This document shows positions 1-7,238 of a stretch of DNA of 38,287 nt, piece by piece. The position numbers and the translations under genes are program-made. Numbering within the stretch: the stretch's first letter is position 1; every line of letters begins with the position of its first letter. The stretch covers positions 1-38,287 of the forward strand of contig CAIJIZ010000174.1 of NCBI GenBank assembly GCA_903820735.1. Direction: 5' to 3'. The notes under the pieces were generated by a model that was not told the DNA's origin, searched no databases, and saw only the letters and a list, made by a program, of their open reading frames with translations. The DNA comes from an uncultured Pirellula sp. Lineage in GTDB: Bacteria > Planctomycetota > Planctomycetia > Pirellulales > Pirellulaceae.

Positions 1-14
1 GCCATCGATTGCAT
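1..14 (-). CDS. 5' end of a gene leaving the left edge (first codons only)
   Basis: Reading leftward on the minus strand, an ATG at 14 is preceded by TAGGAGGGG, a near-perfect Shine-Dalgarno about 7 bases upstream. Only M-Q-S-M and part of the next codon lie inside the window, so the product cannot be named. It is on the same strand as the PafA-like gene that ends at 240, with about 225 bases between them, so it may be the next gene of that transcription unit or start its own. The call rests on the ribosome-binding site alone. Confidence 0.45.
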
Positions 15-239
15 CCCAATTCCCCTCCTAATGCTCTGACTGATTGCCACCAACCGCATCGCCATCTCCGCACGCAAGACGACCCGCTTAGCTTTGTTTA
101 CCTACCGAATACCCACGCACCAAATACTTGTGTACTAACCGATAGTGTACTAAATACACTATATGCAAGCTGCGGAATGAATCCAAGTGATAATCAACCC
201 ATCGAAACGCGGAAAACTGGAAGATTCACCAGAACAAAT
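15..239. promoter_or_regulatory. Intergenic region with an inverted repeat and repeated half-sites
   Basis: No gene is visible here; the plus-strand ORF of the track (9-371) runs into the PafA-like gene and looks like a shadow. At 142-162 lies a perfect inverted repeat, ATAGTGTA-CTAAA-TACACTAT (8-base arms, 5-base spacer). The string GTGTACTAA occurs twice, at 130-138 and 145-153, 15 bases apart. This arrangement suits an operator for the minus-strand gene starting at 14. There is no T-tract, so a terminator for the PafA-like gene is less likely. The regulator is unknown. Confidence 0.4.
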
Positions 240-2006
240 TCACCGGCGAAAGTTTACGACATACAAATCGCCGTCCAGATAATATCGCCCCCAGTCCCAC
301 TCGACCACCAAACCCAACTCTCCATCGACTCCCTGCATCTCTCGAATCAAACTTCCACGCCTCCAAGCTGATGAGCCACTCGGCGGTGACCGCTTCGCAC
401 GATCTAATTCCCGCTCTGTCACCATCGGCGCGTTTCCTAAAGTAGCTTCTAACTGCCGATGATATCCCTGCGAAGATAACTCGTGATAACGCAAATCAAT
501 CTTCTTGCGCACCGCCCTTTGCAACTGCAAATCCGCTTTACTCTCCTTGGAACTCAACTGCTGAAGCAACCACAGTTTGCTTAGCCAATCAAGCCTTCCG
601 ACAAGCATCATCGGCAACTCGCTCGACGATTCTTCGCTGCGATGACTGGGCGAGAGGACCAACTGATTCAAGGTGGTCTGCCACTGCTCGATAATCTCCC
701 AAGCCTCCCTCGGTACATCGGCTTGCTGCTCTATCCAACGCTTAACCCCTCTCAAGTAACTTCGCGATATGTCCTTGGCTTTGTATTCATTCCCCGACCG
801 ATCACAAACCGAGCGCACCAACATCCAATCCCGCGCATATTCCCGAATCGCTTCGGTAACTCGCCGAAGCTCTATCGCTTGCTTGGCTTTCGATTGCTCT
901 ACCCAATCTAGCACTAGTGCGGTCGTTCCGAATCGCAACCACTGCGACTGTTGGCACATCCCTGAATCACCGATCGCCAATTCGATCCTCTGCACCGGCC
1001 GAAACAATCTTCCATACGAGCGAAAAGTCCAATCGGAAGAATCTAACAACTCCCGCAACAACGGATCGCATCGAAACATCGGCCGATACTTGTTGTAACT
1101 CCCAAACCCTATCACCCGATCCACCACCGCAGCGCGGAGGCTAATCCAATACCGCGATTCTTCATCCAAATAACCAGCACCATCGAGAATACAGCGTGAG
1201 GCTAAAAAAGCAGACAGCTTTTGCCTGTGCGGACGCAGTGCGACGACCCAAATCAACCCAAAAAAACAGGATACCAGCGGAAGATGCAACCAGCGAACAC
1301 CCCATGCTGCGAGTTGCAACTCCCAAACGCTCAAACGCATTCCCCACAACTGATTCCAACGACCTAAATACTCATGAACACTTAACCGTTGCTCACCATC
1401 ACCAACTTGATTCTCGCTTCCTACCTCATGCCCCCCAGTAGCAAGCCTGGTAACACAACGTGCGGTCCACATCGCGACGTACTTACATCCAACAAGTATT
1501 GCAAACCACCACATCACCGCTGCGCGATAAAAAACAGCGAGTGGAAAGAGCAAAATCAACCCCACCCACCAAGCGATCAACCATCCTCCGCTGGCGATCC
1601 GCATATCATACGATTCATGTTGCCCCATCGTATTCCCAGATGCATCCGCGTTCGCTTTCATCCAAGGACCCCGCCCCCCACCCCTGCTCAATACTGACGC
1701 TTCAGTCATCAACTGCTCGTTTGCAAGCTGATAGGCGACTAACTCCTTGGGACTCGACGTCTCAGGGGTAGCCAGCTCTAAAAGAGCATCGTTCGTATTC
1801 GCTGATGCTCCAAGCTCGAGAGACAAGCTTGATCCGTTGGCTAAGAACCATCGAAGCGGATTCTCACTTCTGGCTATCGGCATCACGCGGCGCAGCGAGA
1901 GTAAGATCGACTCGAACTCTTGAAGCGAATCTCGCTCCACGGTTTCACTCGAATCAGAAGCTCTACGGTAAAATTCCGTCTCAAGACCGATATAGCGTTT
2001 AAGCAA
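240..2006 (-). CDS. PafA/Dop-family (Pup ligase-like) protein with a transmembrane insertion
   Basis: PafA and Dop are related glutamine-synthetase-like enzymes that attach or detach/deamidate the Pup tag. Motifs seen, counting from the TTG at 2006: GLETEF at 7-12 (Mg-ATP glutamates; actinobacterial PafA starts MQRRIMGIETEF with identical spacing), NGSSLSLELG near 57-66, ELATPE near 77-82, GQHESYD near 128-134, IGDSGM...LRFGTTALVLD near 345-367, RLDWLSKLWLL near 471-481, IDLRYH near 503-508 and a PP...RRG C-terminal segment. The long Dop loop is absent, favouring a ligase-type enzyme. Two oddities: Glu64 stands where PafA has its catalytic Asp64, and about 110 extra residues with hydrophobic stretches follow HESYD. 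The track start at 2084 is also TTG and overlaps the upstream gene; TTG2006 lies 7 bases past that gene's stop. Substrate and activity are unproven. Confidence 0.86.
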   Translation of the reverse strand: MLKRYIGLETEFYRRASDSSETVERDSLQEFESILLSLRRVMPIARSENPLRWFLANGSSLSLELGASANTNDALLELATPETSSPKELVAYQLANEQLMTEASVLSRGGGRGPWMKANADASGNTMGQHESYDMRIASGGWLIAWWVGLILLFPLAVFYRAAVMWWFAILVGCKYVAMWTARCVTRLATGGHEVGSENQVGDGEQRLSVHEYLGRWNQLWGMRLSVWELQLAAWGVRWLHLPLVSCFFGLIWVVALRPHRQKLSAFLASRCILDGAGYLDEESRYWISLRAAVVDRVIGFGSYNKYRPMFRCDPLLRELLDSSDWTFRSYGRLFRPVQRIELAIGDSGMCQQSQWLRFGTTALVLDWVEQSKAKQAIELRRVTEAIREYARDWMLVRSVCDRSGNEYKAKDISRSYLRGVKRWIEQQADVPREAWEIIEQWQTTLNQLVLSPSHRSEESSSELPMMLVGRLDWLSKLWLLQQLSSKESKADLQLQRAVRKKIDLRYHELSSQGYHRQLEATLGNAPMVTERELDRAKRSPPSGSSAWRRGSLIREMQGVDGELGLVVEWDWGRYYLDGDLYVVNFRR

Positions 2007-2013
2007 GCCGGGT

Positions 2014-2310
2014 CTATTCGCCGCTCTGCCGAGCGTCGACCTGCTCCAAAAACTCTTGGATTTGCGTCTGAGTATCTTCCGCAACGTACTGAACCCAAGC
2101 TTCTAAACGCCCGAGAGTACTCGATGGATTGCCACCCGTCGGTTTTACCTGATCGGCATCGGCCACAACTGTATTAGGCTTAACAGCGGCAGCCTGCACG
2201 GCCAACGACGGCGAAACATCATGCGCTTCTTCAACGCAATATTCCTCGCCATCGAGACTCATCAAGGATCCTGGTAAAACCAAGGCAATCGGAAAAGAAT
2301 CAGCACTCAT
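2014..2310 (-). CDS. 98-aa protein ending in Ser-Gly-Glu; candidate Pup-like tag
   Basis: A small acidic protein encoded between clpX and the PafA-like ligase on the same strand. It starts at ATG 2310 with GAGAG about 5 bases upstream, and its stop is 7 bases before the proposed ligase start, so the two are probably cotranslated. No family is recognised by eye. What can be seen: a moderately hydrophobic N-terminus (PIALVLPGSL), a low-complexity middle, and a predicted helix from about residue 65 (LGRLEAWVQYV...QEFLEQV) leading to the C-terminus ARQSGE. Pup is a small, partly disordered protein with a C-terminal helix and a Gly-Gly-Gln/Glu end, and its last Glu is the residue conjugated. The position, the Glu end and the single ligase-type partner make this a candidate tag. 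Alternatives are an unrelated small accessory subunit or a substrate adaptor. The gene call is firmer than the function. Confidence 0.72.
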   Translation of the reverse strand: MSADSFPIALVLPGSLMSLDGEEYCVEEAHDVSPSLAVQAAAVKPNTVVADADQVKPTGGNPSSTLGRLEAWVQYVAEDTQTQIQEFLEQVDARQSGE

Positions 2311-2389
2311 AGACTCTCAGTGTATAGAACCACGCGTTGTGATTCCACTCTCGCGGAAGATTTATGAGGAAAGTTTTCCGGGGAAACCC

Positions 2390-3676
2390 TTAGGCACTTT
2401 CTTTGCGTTGTGGCTGAGATTTCTTGGGGGCGATGCGCCCGAGTTTCTCGTCATAATCGATGGTGTACAGGGTTCCTTCTTCCTGCTCCGGCAAGTCAAA
2501 CATGATGTCCATCATGATTTCTTCGACGATTGAGCGAAGTCCCCGAGCCCCAACCTTTTTCGTGTGGGCTTTGTTGGCAATCGACCGCAACGCTTCTTCG
2601 GTAAACTGCAACTGGCAGTTCTCCATCCCAAACAACGCTTGATACTGCTTGATCAACGCATTCTTCGGCTCCGTCAAAACCTTGATCAACCCTTCGACGT
2701 CTAACGGAGTCAGAGACGTCACTACGGGCAATCTGCCGATTAACTCGGGAATCATACCGAATTCGAGAATATCATCGGAGTGAATGTGACCTAGCAGGGT
2801 CGCAACATCTTTCTCCTCTCGAACGGTTGCACCCGGACCAAACCCTAAAGACTTTTTACCAAGTCGCTTGCTGATGATCTCTTCGACACCGACAAAAGTA
2901 CCGCCGCAGATGAACAAGATATTCGTCGTATCCATCTGGATGTATTGCTGCTCAGGATGTTTGCGGCCACCTTGGGGTGGGACGTTCGCAACCGTTCCTT
3001 CAAGCATCTTTAGCAACGCTTGCTGTACACCCTCGCCAGACACGTCGCGAGTGATTGAGACGTTCTGACTCGTCTTGCCAATCTTGTCGATTTCGTCGAT
3101 GTACAAAATCCCCCGCTGGGCTGCTTCGATGTCAAAATCCGCTGCATGCAACAGCTTGAGCAACAGATTCTCTACGTCCTCACCTACATATCCGGCTTCG
3201 GTCAACGTGGTAGCATCACCGATGGCAAACGGGACGTTTAGCATTTTCGCAAGCGTCCGCGCCATGAGGGTCTTGCCGCTACCAGTCGGACCAACCAACA
3301 AGATGTTAGACTTCTCAATTTCAATATCCCCACCTTCCCAACCAGAACTCAATCGCTTGTAGTGATTGTGAACTGCGACCGCCAACGCCCGCTTGGTCTG
3401 AAGCTGTCCAATAACATATTGATCCAAGTGTTGGACGATTTCTCTCGGCGTCGGAATCTCCGAGAACAACTTCTTGCTCGGTCCGCGTCGCTTCTGCTCT
3501 TGCTCAAGAATCGATGAGCACAACTCGATGCACTCGCCGCAGATATACACATCGCCAGGTCCTTCAACCAATGGACCCACATCGCGATAGTTCTTCCTGC
3601 AAAACGAACAGTTCTTTTTCGTGTTGCCACTGCCGGTGTTGCGTCTTCCGGCTACCACGTCTTTACCTGACGACAT
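2390..3676 (-). CDS. clpX: ATP-dependent Clp protease ATP-binding subunit ClpX
   Basis: ClpX is the hexameric AAA+ unfoldase that feeds tagged proteins to ClpP. The 428-residue protein is full length. It has an N-terminal zinc domain with cysteines 23, 26, 46 and 49 (CSFC...CGEC), Walker A GPTGSGKT near 129-136, the pore loop GYVGE near 162-166, Walker B ILYIDEID near 190-197 and the sensor-2 segment [11 protein letters not shown]. The start is supported by AGGAG 9 bases upstream of ATG 3676. clpP is not adjacent; a small membrane-protein gene lies upstream, and 79 bases downstream the 98-aa gene and PafA-like gene follow on the same strand. An imperfect palindrome (GTTTTCCGGGGAAAC, 2373-2387) follows the stop codon; it could be a weak terminator or processing site, but it has no T-run. 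Confidence 0.97.
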   Translation of the reverse strand: MSSGKDVVAGRRNTGSGNTKKNCSFCRKNYRDVGPLVEGPGDVYICGECIELCSSILEQEQKRRGPSKKLFSEIPTPREIVQHLDQYVIGQLQTKRALAVAVHNHYKRLSSGWEGGDIEIEKSNILLVGPTGSGKTLMARTLAKMLNVPFAIGDATTLTEAGYVGEDVENLLLKLLHAADFDIEAAQRGILYIDEIDKIGKTSQNVSITRDVSGEGVQQALLKMLEGTVANVPPQGGRKHPEQQYIQMDTTNILFICGGTFVGVEEIISKRLGKKSLGFGPGATVREEKDVATLLGHIHSDDILEFGMIPELIGRLPVVTSLTPLDVEGLIKVLTEPKNALIKQYQALFGMENCQLQFTEEALRSIANKAHTKKVGARGLRSIVEEIMMDIMFDLPEQEEGTLYTIDYDEKLGRIAPKKSQPQRKESA

Positions 3677-3989
3677 TCTCGACTCCTAAGGGACCAAAAC
3701 TTGTCCTGCGTACGGTGCATTTCAAGTTATGAAGGGTTCACGGTTGTTGGCTCGACTGTTCGTAGCTCAACTGGCTTTGCTCTTCGAACAAAGACACTTC
3801 TGTTGATCTACAAACCGGGCATCCGTGACCTCGGGTTTCGAGCTTGGGTTGGTTTTAACGCCACTGGTTTGTCAACTCGCGACAATCCACCGACGCTGCT
3901 GCGGCCTCCCAGACCAAGTCTACCATATCTTTGGTAGCTGACACTTTTCTCCATCTAAGAATACGATTCTTCAATGGCTTGCCCTGGTG
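3677..3989. other. Intergenic region upstream of clpX
   Basis: About 310 bases without a convincing gene, between the SHOCT-like membrane protein and clpX (both minus strand). It holds two small hairpins: CTACCA-TATCTT-TGGTAG at 3920-3937 and AAGAAT-ACG-ATTCTT at 3957-3971. They sit just past the stop of the membrane protein gene and could end its transcript. The remainder presumably carries the clpX promoter, but no clear -35/-10 pair was found. A stretch near 3758 (GTAGCTCAACTGG) resembles a tRNA D-arm, but no tRNA can be folded. Confidence 0.5.
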
Positions 3990-4295
3990 TCAATCAGAGC
4001 GACTCGGCTTCGTCGTATCGCTTTCCGATCCGATCGATCGCTGCTTTTCTAGCAACGCCTGAATCTTTCGGAATTCCTGTTCGTCCAAGTCACCCTCGGT
4101 GCGCATTTCTTCGAAATTCTTTCGAACCATCGCGTCTATTTGCAGGTTGTGAGCATTAATCCTACGCAGTCGTAATAACACATACAACGCGAACATACTA
4201 ACAACCACCAAACCTATCGCACCCAAAGTCAACCGAACAAAACTATCCCCAAAAAATTCTTGCCATGACCCCCAAGGAAAAAACGTGTTACTCAT
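3990..4295 (-). CDS. Small membrane protein with a SHOCT-like C-terminus
   Basis: A 101-residue protein from ATG 4295; the track start at 4307 is a TTG four codons earlier with no better ribosome site. One transmembrane helix (about residues 22-43, LTLGAIGLVVVSMFALYVLL) is followed by a basic stretch (RLRR) and a cytoplasmic tail. Within the tail, EEMRTEGDLDEQEFRKIQALLEKQ resembles the SHOCT domain, a short C-terminal motif often found in small bacterial membrane proteins and thought to mediate oligomerisation. It ends with a polar SESDTTKPSRSD tail. It lies upstream of clpX on the same strand, 313 bases away. A possible 57-residue ORF ends in an ATGA overlap with its start. The function is unknown. 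Confidence 0.7.
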   Translation of the reverse strand: MSNTFFPWGSWQEFFGDSFVRLTLGAIGLVVVSMFALYVLLRLRRINAHNLQIDAMVRKNFEEMRTEGDLDEQEFRKIQALLEKQRSIGSESDTTKPSRSD

Positions 4296-4465
4296 CGATC
4301 GAAACAATGAAAAGGTGATACGGGATACGGTAAAGCAACCGGCTCATCGTACAGATTGAAATGATGCAATTCAACTGCTGGAATACCTTGGCAGCAACCT
4401 GAACCTCTGCCCGCTTCGAGCTCAACTCTACGGCGTATGACTTCGGCGGTGCATGCAACACCCAA
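4292..4465 (-). CDS. Possible 57-aa ORF coupled to the SHOCT-like gene
   Basis: This ORF is below the length cut-off of the ORF track. Reading the minus strand from TTG 4465 gives 57 sense codons, including EVIRRRVELEAGRGSGCC and HHFNLYDEPVALPYPV. Its TGA stop at 4294-4292 overlaps the ATG of the downstream gene as ATGA, the usual sign of translational coupling. Against it: the start is TTG, the strong AAGGAGGG is about 16 bases upstream (too far), and an in-frame TAG lies two codons before the TTG, just after an ATG placed close to that ribosome site. It may be a real small gene, a remnant, or chance. No homologue is recognised. Confidence 0.3.
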   Translation of the reverse strand: MGVACTAEVIRRRVELEAGRGSGCCQGIPAVELHHFNLYDEPVALPYPVSPFHCFDR

Positions 4466-4807
4466 CAGATTCTACAGCATCACCCTCCTTGGATGAAAAC
4501 CTCCTTAACTCGCTTTACCAAACTCCCTTAACCGTTCTAACCGGTTCGAACCATGCCACGCTCCTGAAGGCCCCGCAATCTCTCTCCGGAGACCCAAGCG
4601 AGCCTTGTCGGGGCAATCCTATACATGTCCACTACCGGAAGTCTACGAAAAAAGGAAAACAGCTGCGAAAAAAGGGACCAAACCGATGAAAATCGATAGA
4701 TTGGCTAAAGCTGAAAGCTTCTAAAGACAATCATCCTCGAGGGGTTCGAGCGGGAATTGGCAGGACGAGGCAAATAAGTCAAACCAACTCCAGAGTCTTC
4801 GCTATTA
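4466..4807. other. Intergenic region downstream of the sigma factor gene
   Basis: About 340 bases between the sigma factor stop and the small ORF. It contains a stem GCCCCG/CGGGGC (4570-4575 with 4609-4614) whose loop carries the palindrome TCTCCGGAGA (4583-4592). On the minus strand there are two purine-rich ribosome-binding-like sites, AAGGAGG and AAGGAGGG, close together near 4480-4510; the second precedes only ATG-CTG-TAG. The plus-strand 78-aa ORF of the track (4453-4689) has low complexity and no ribosome site, so it is not called. A leader RNA or small RNA is possible but unidentified. Confidence 0.35.
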
Positions 4808-5728
4808 CTAACTATCGAATCGCTCCCGAGGGTCTCGCAAAGCATTATGCAATCGCTGCAAAGCTTCCGTCTCAATCTGACGGACGCGCTCGCGGGTAAG
4901 CCCCAATTCCAACCCGATCTCCTTAAGCGTATGCGGAGCGTGATTCTCCAATCCAAACCGAAGTTTCAATATCGTCGCTTCGCGTGCATCAAGCGTATCG
5001 AGCAACTCCAAAGCAGTCTTCATCACGTCGTGATCGAGCAACTCCTCATCCGGGCTCTTCAATCGCTCATCCATCACCATCTCGCCAAGCGACCAGCCAG
5101 AATCACTCTGCTCGGTCTGCGGCGTAGCATTGTAAATCTGAATCGCCTTTTTGATGATCGGTAACTTCTTCTTCGGCAACCCAAGCAACCGAGCCGTCTC
5201 CTCTTGGGTCGGCACCCTCCCAAGCTCCTCCGATAGCCTCGACGTCGCCCGTCTCCACTTGCTGAGTAATTCCACCATGTAAGCCGGTATGCGAATCGTC
5301 TTCGATGAGTTGATCAAAGCCCTCTTGATCGATTGCTTGATCCAGTAACTCGCATACGTGCTAAATCGCGTCCCCATATTCGGGTCGAAACCCTCAACCG
5401 CACGCAACAACCCTAAATTACCTTCCTCAATCAAATCCTGTAATGCCAACCCCTTGCCGATATAACTCCGCGAAATGTTCACCACCAACCGAAGATTCGC
5501 TCGGACCATCCGATCCCGCGCCTCGGCATCCCCCTGCCCCACCCTTCGGGCAAGACTTTGCTCATCCTCAGCCGTGAGCAACTTGGTCTCATTGATCTCC
5601 CGCAAATAAGTCTCCAAGGGAGATTGCAACTGATCTCCCTGCGGGCGAGTGCGACGACTCGAAAGCAACTTGACTTCCTCGTCAGCCGAATCCTCTACGT
5701 TTTCAAAGAACGGTCGGGGATGAACCAT
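4808..5728 (-). CDS. RNA polymerase sigma factor, sigma-70 family (RpoD/RpoS-like)
   Basis: Sigma factors direct RNA polymerase to promoters. This 306-residue protein has region 1.2 (SPLETYLREINETKLLT, about 36-52), region 2 with the -10 recognition helix (DLIEEGNLGLLRAVEGFDPNMGTRFSTYASYWIKQSI), region 3 (ARLLGLPKKKL...) and region 4 with the -35 helix-turn-helix (LKEIGLELGLTRERVRQIETEALQRL). It lacks region 1.1 and the large non-conserved insert of many primary sigma factors, so it could be a group 2 (alternative, RpoS-like) factor or a compact primary one. The N-terminal 35 residues are polar and poorly conserved. It starts at ATG 5728 without a clear Shine-Dalgarno and is divergent from bioB. 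Confidence 0.95.
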   Translation of the reverse strand: MVHPRPFFENVEDSADEEVKLLSSRRTRPQGDQLQSPLETYLREINETKLLTAEDEQSLARRVGQGDAEARDRMVRANLRLVVNISRSYIGKGLALQDLIEEGNLGLLRAVEGFDPNMGTRFSTYASYWIKQSIKRALINSSKTIRIPAYMVELLSKWRRATSRLSEELGRVPTQEETARLLGLPKKKLPIIKKAIQIYNATPQTEQSDSGWSLGEMVMDERLKSPDEELLDHDVMKTALELLDTLDAREATILKLRFGLENHAPHTLKEIGLELGLTRERVRQIETEALQRLHNALRDPRERFDS

Positions 5729-5915
5729 CGAAAGGAGTCTTTCTCAATACGGAAAATACGGTCAGATGCGTTAAGGATCGCTAAAAACGATACGCGCAGC
5801 GAGGAACTACCCAGCTATTACGCAGATCGGCGTTGTAGTGAAATATTTCGAAGGAATTCCGACCGTAACCTACGTGTAGCGAATATGACGGGTGCGTAAA
5901 TCCTGCCCAAAATGC

Positions 5916-5921
5916 TACAAT
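5916..5921 (+). promoter_or_regulatory. Possible -10 element for bioB
   Basis: TACAAT lies 75 bases upstream of the bioB ATG, in the 268-base region between the divergent sigma factor and bioB genes. The -35 position carries only a poor match (GTGCGT), so this is a weak promoter call. No BirA-type operator was recognised. Confidence 0.25.
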
Positions 5922-5996
5922 CAACGCATGTGCGGGCTCACCCCGGAACCTCCCAAATGACTTTCAAAACTCTAAATCTCTACATCTCCAGGCACA

Positions 5997-7166
5997 ATGA
6001 ACCTGAACCACTCGATCACCTCCCCAAAAACATCCCAAGACTCCCAGTGGAAACTACTCGCCGAGCGAGTCCTCGATGGCGGATCAATCAGCCGTAGCGA
6101 AGCACTCGCCATCCTTGACTCACACGACGATGAACTCCTCGATCTCGTCGCCGCTGCCTTCAACCTAAGACACAAGTACTTCGGGAAAACCGTCCAACTC
6201 TACTTCTTGATGAACGCCAAAAGCGGCCTGTGCCCCGAAGACTGCCACTACTGCTCGCAATCGAAAATCTCCGACGCTCCCATCCCGAAGTACTCGATCC
6301 TCAATCGTGAGAAACTTCTCGACGGCGCTCGACTCGCCGCCGAACGCCAAAGCAAAACCTATTGCATCGTCATCTCCGGACGAGCCCCGAACGAACGCGA
6401 AATCAAAGCCATCGAAACGATCGTCCCAGAAATCAAACAACAGTACGGCTTGAATATCTGCGCTTGCCTCGGACTACTAACCGAATCCCAAGCCCAACGA
6501 CTTGCCGCTGCCGGGGTCGACAAAGTCAACCACAACCTCAATACGAGCCAAGACTACTACAAAGAAATCTGCACGACCCATACCTTCGAAGACCGACTCG
6601 AAACCCTCAAAAATGTTCGTAAAGCCGGATTGCAACTCTGCAGCGGTGGCATCATCGGCATGGGCGAATCCCGCAAAGATATCGTCGATATGGCTTTCTC
6701 TCTGCGTGAACTCTCCGTGGAATCAATCCCACTGAACTTCCTTCATGCTATCGACGGCACCCCGATGCAACACAAAGAGTACCTGACCCCTAGAGATTGC
6801 ATCCGCGCTCTGGCCATGGTGCGATTCGTAAACCCCTCCAGCGAACTTCGAATCGCAGGCGGTCGCGAACGACACCTTCGATCCCTGCAACCACTCGGCC
6901 TGTATATCGCCAATAGCCTCTTCGTCGGGGACTACTTGACCACCCAAGGACAAGCTCCCTCAGAAGACTACCAAATGATCCAAGATCTCGGATTCGAAAT
7001 TACCGGACAAGCCATCAGCCCAAGTCCGTCCGCCGAAAACCAACCTTGCGGCAACTCCTGCGAAAACTCATGTAACGGCTCCGCCACTTCCACAAGCAAC
7101 CCGAACGCAAACCAATCAGCCGAAAAATCAACGTGCAACTCTTCCACCCCAGGCTGCTGCGGGTAA
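5997..7166 (+). CDS. bioB: Biotin synthase BioB with a cysteine-rich C-terminal tail
   Basis: BioB is a radical-SAM enzyme that inserts sulfur into dethiobiotin to make biotin. It uses a [4Fe-4S] cluster for SAM cleavage and a [2Fe-2S] cluster as sulfur donor. The radical-SAM motif is CPEDCHYC (Cys79, 83, 86). Other family landmarks are YFLMNAKSGLCPEDC, the KVNHNLNTS segment, GGIIGMGE, and the RIAGGRE segment with the arginine typical of the [2Fe-2S] site. The enzyme core ends near residue 345. The last 40 or so residues are a low-complexity Ser/Asn-rich tail with six cysteines (CGNSCENSC...CNSSTPGCCG), which is not part of the standard enzyme. A [2Fe-2S] ferredoxin gene follows 72 bases downstream and may supply electrons or clusters. 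No other bio gene is in view. Confidence 0.96.
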   Translation: MNLNHSITSPKTSQDSQWKLLAERVLDGGSISRSEALAILDSHDDELLDLVAAAFNLRHKYFGKTVQLYFLMNAKSGLCPEDCHYCSQSKISDAPIPKYSILNREKLLDGARLAAERQSKTYCIVISGRAPNEREIKAIETIVPEIKQQYGLNICACLGLLTESQAQRLAAAGVDKVNHNLNTSQDYYKEICTTHTFEDRLETLKNVRKAGLQLCSGGIIGMGESRKDIVDMAFSLRELSVESIPLNFLHAIDGTPMQHKEYLTPRDCIRALAMVRFVNPSSELRIAGGRERHLRSLQPLGLYIANSLFVGDYLTTQGQAPSEDYQMIQDLGFEITGQAISPSPSAENQPCGNSCENSCNGSATSTSNPNANQSAEKSTCNSSTPGCCG

Positions 7167-7238
7167 CGCGTCTCTGTTGATCTCCACTGATGAATCTTAA
7201 ACCCTCTTGAAAACCAACTGCAACTCAAGGAACCTATA

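Noticed and set aside
9-371. Plus-strand 120-aa ORF at the left end
   Set aside because: It overlaps the 3' end of the PafA-like gene in antisense, has low complexity (Pro/Thr/His) and no ribosome site.
2373-2387. Terminator between clpX and the 98-aa gene
   Set aside because: The palindrome GTTTTCCGGGGAAAC is short and has a bulge, with no T-run after it on the minus strand; readthrough is more likely.
3745-3830. tRNA-like stretch (GTAGCTCAACTGG, then GGGTTTCGAGC)
   Set aside because: The D-stem does not close (GCTC is not followed by GAGC), there is no acceptor stem and no standard T-arm.
4540-4565. T-arm-like GGTTCGAACC
   Set aside because: It is a palindrome without pairing flanks; no acceptor or anticodon stem can be built on either strand.
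4453-4689. Plus-strand 78-aa ORF
   Set aside because: No ribosome-binding site, low complexity, no family likeness; it lies antisense to the region of the small ORF and intergenic stems.
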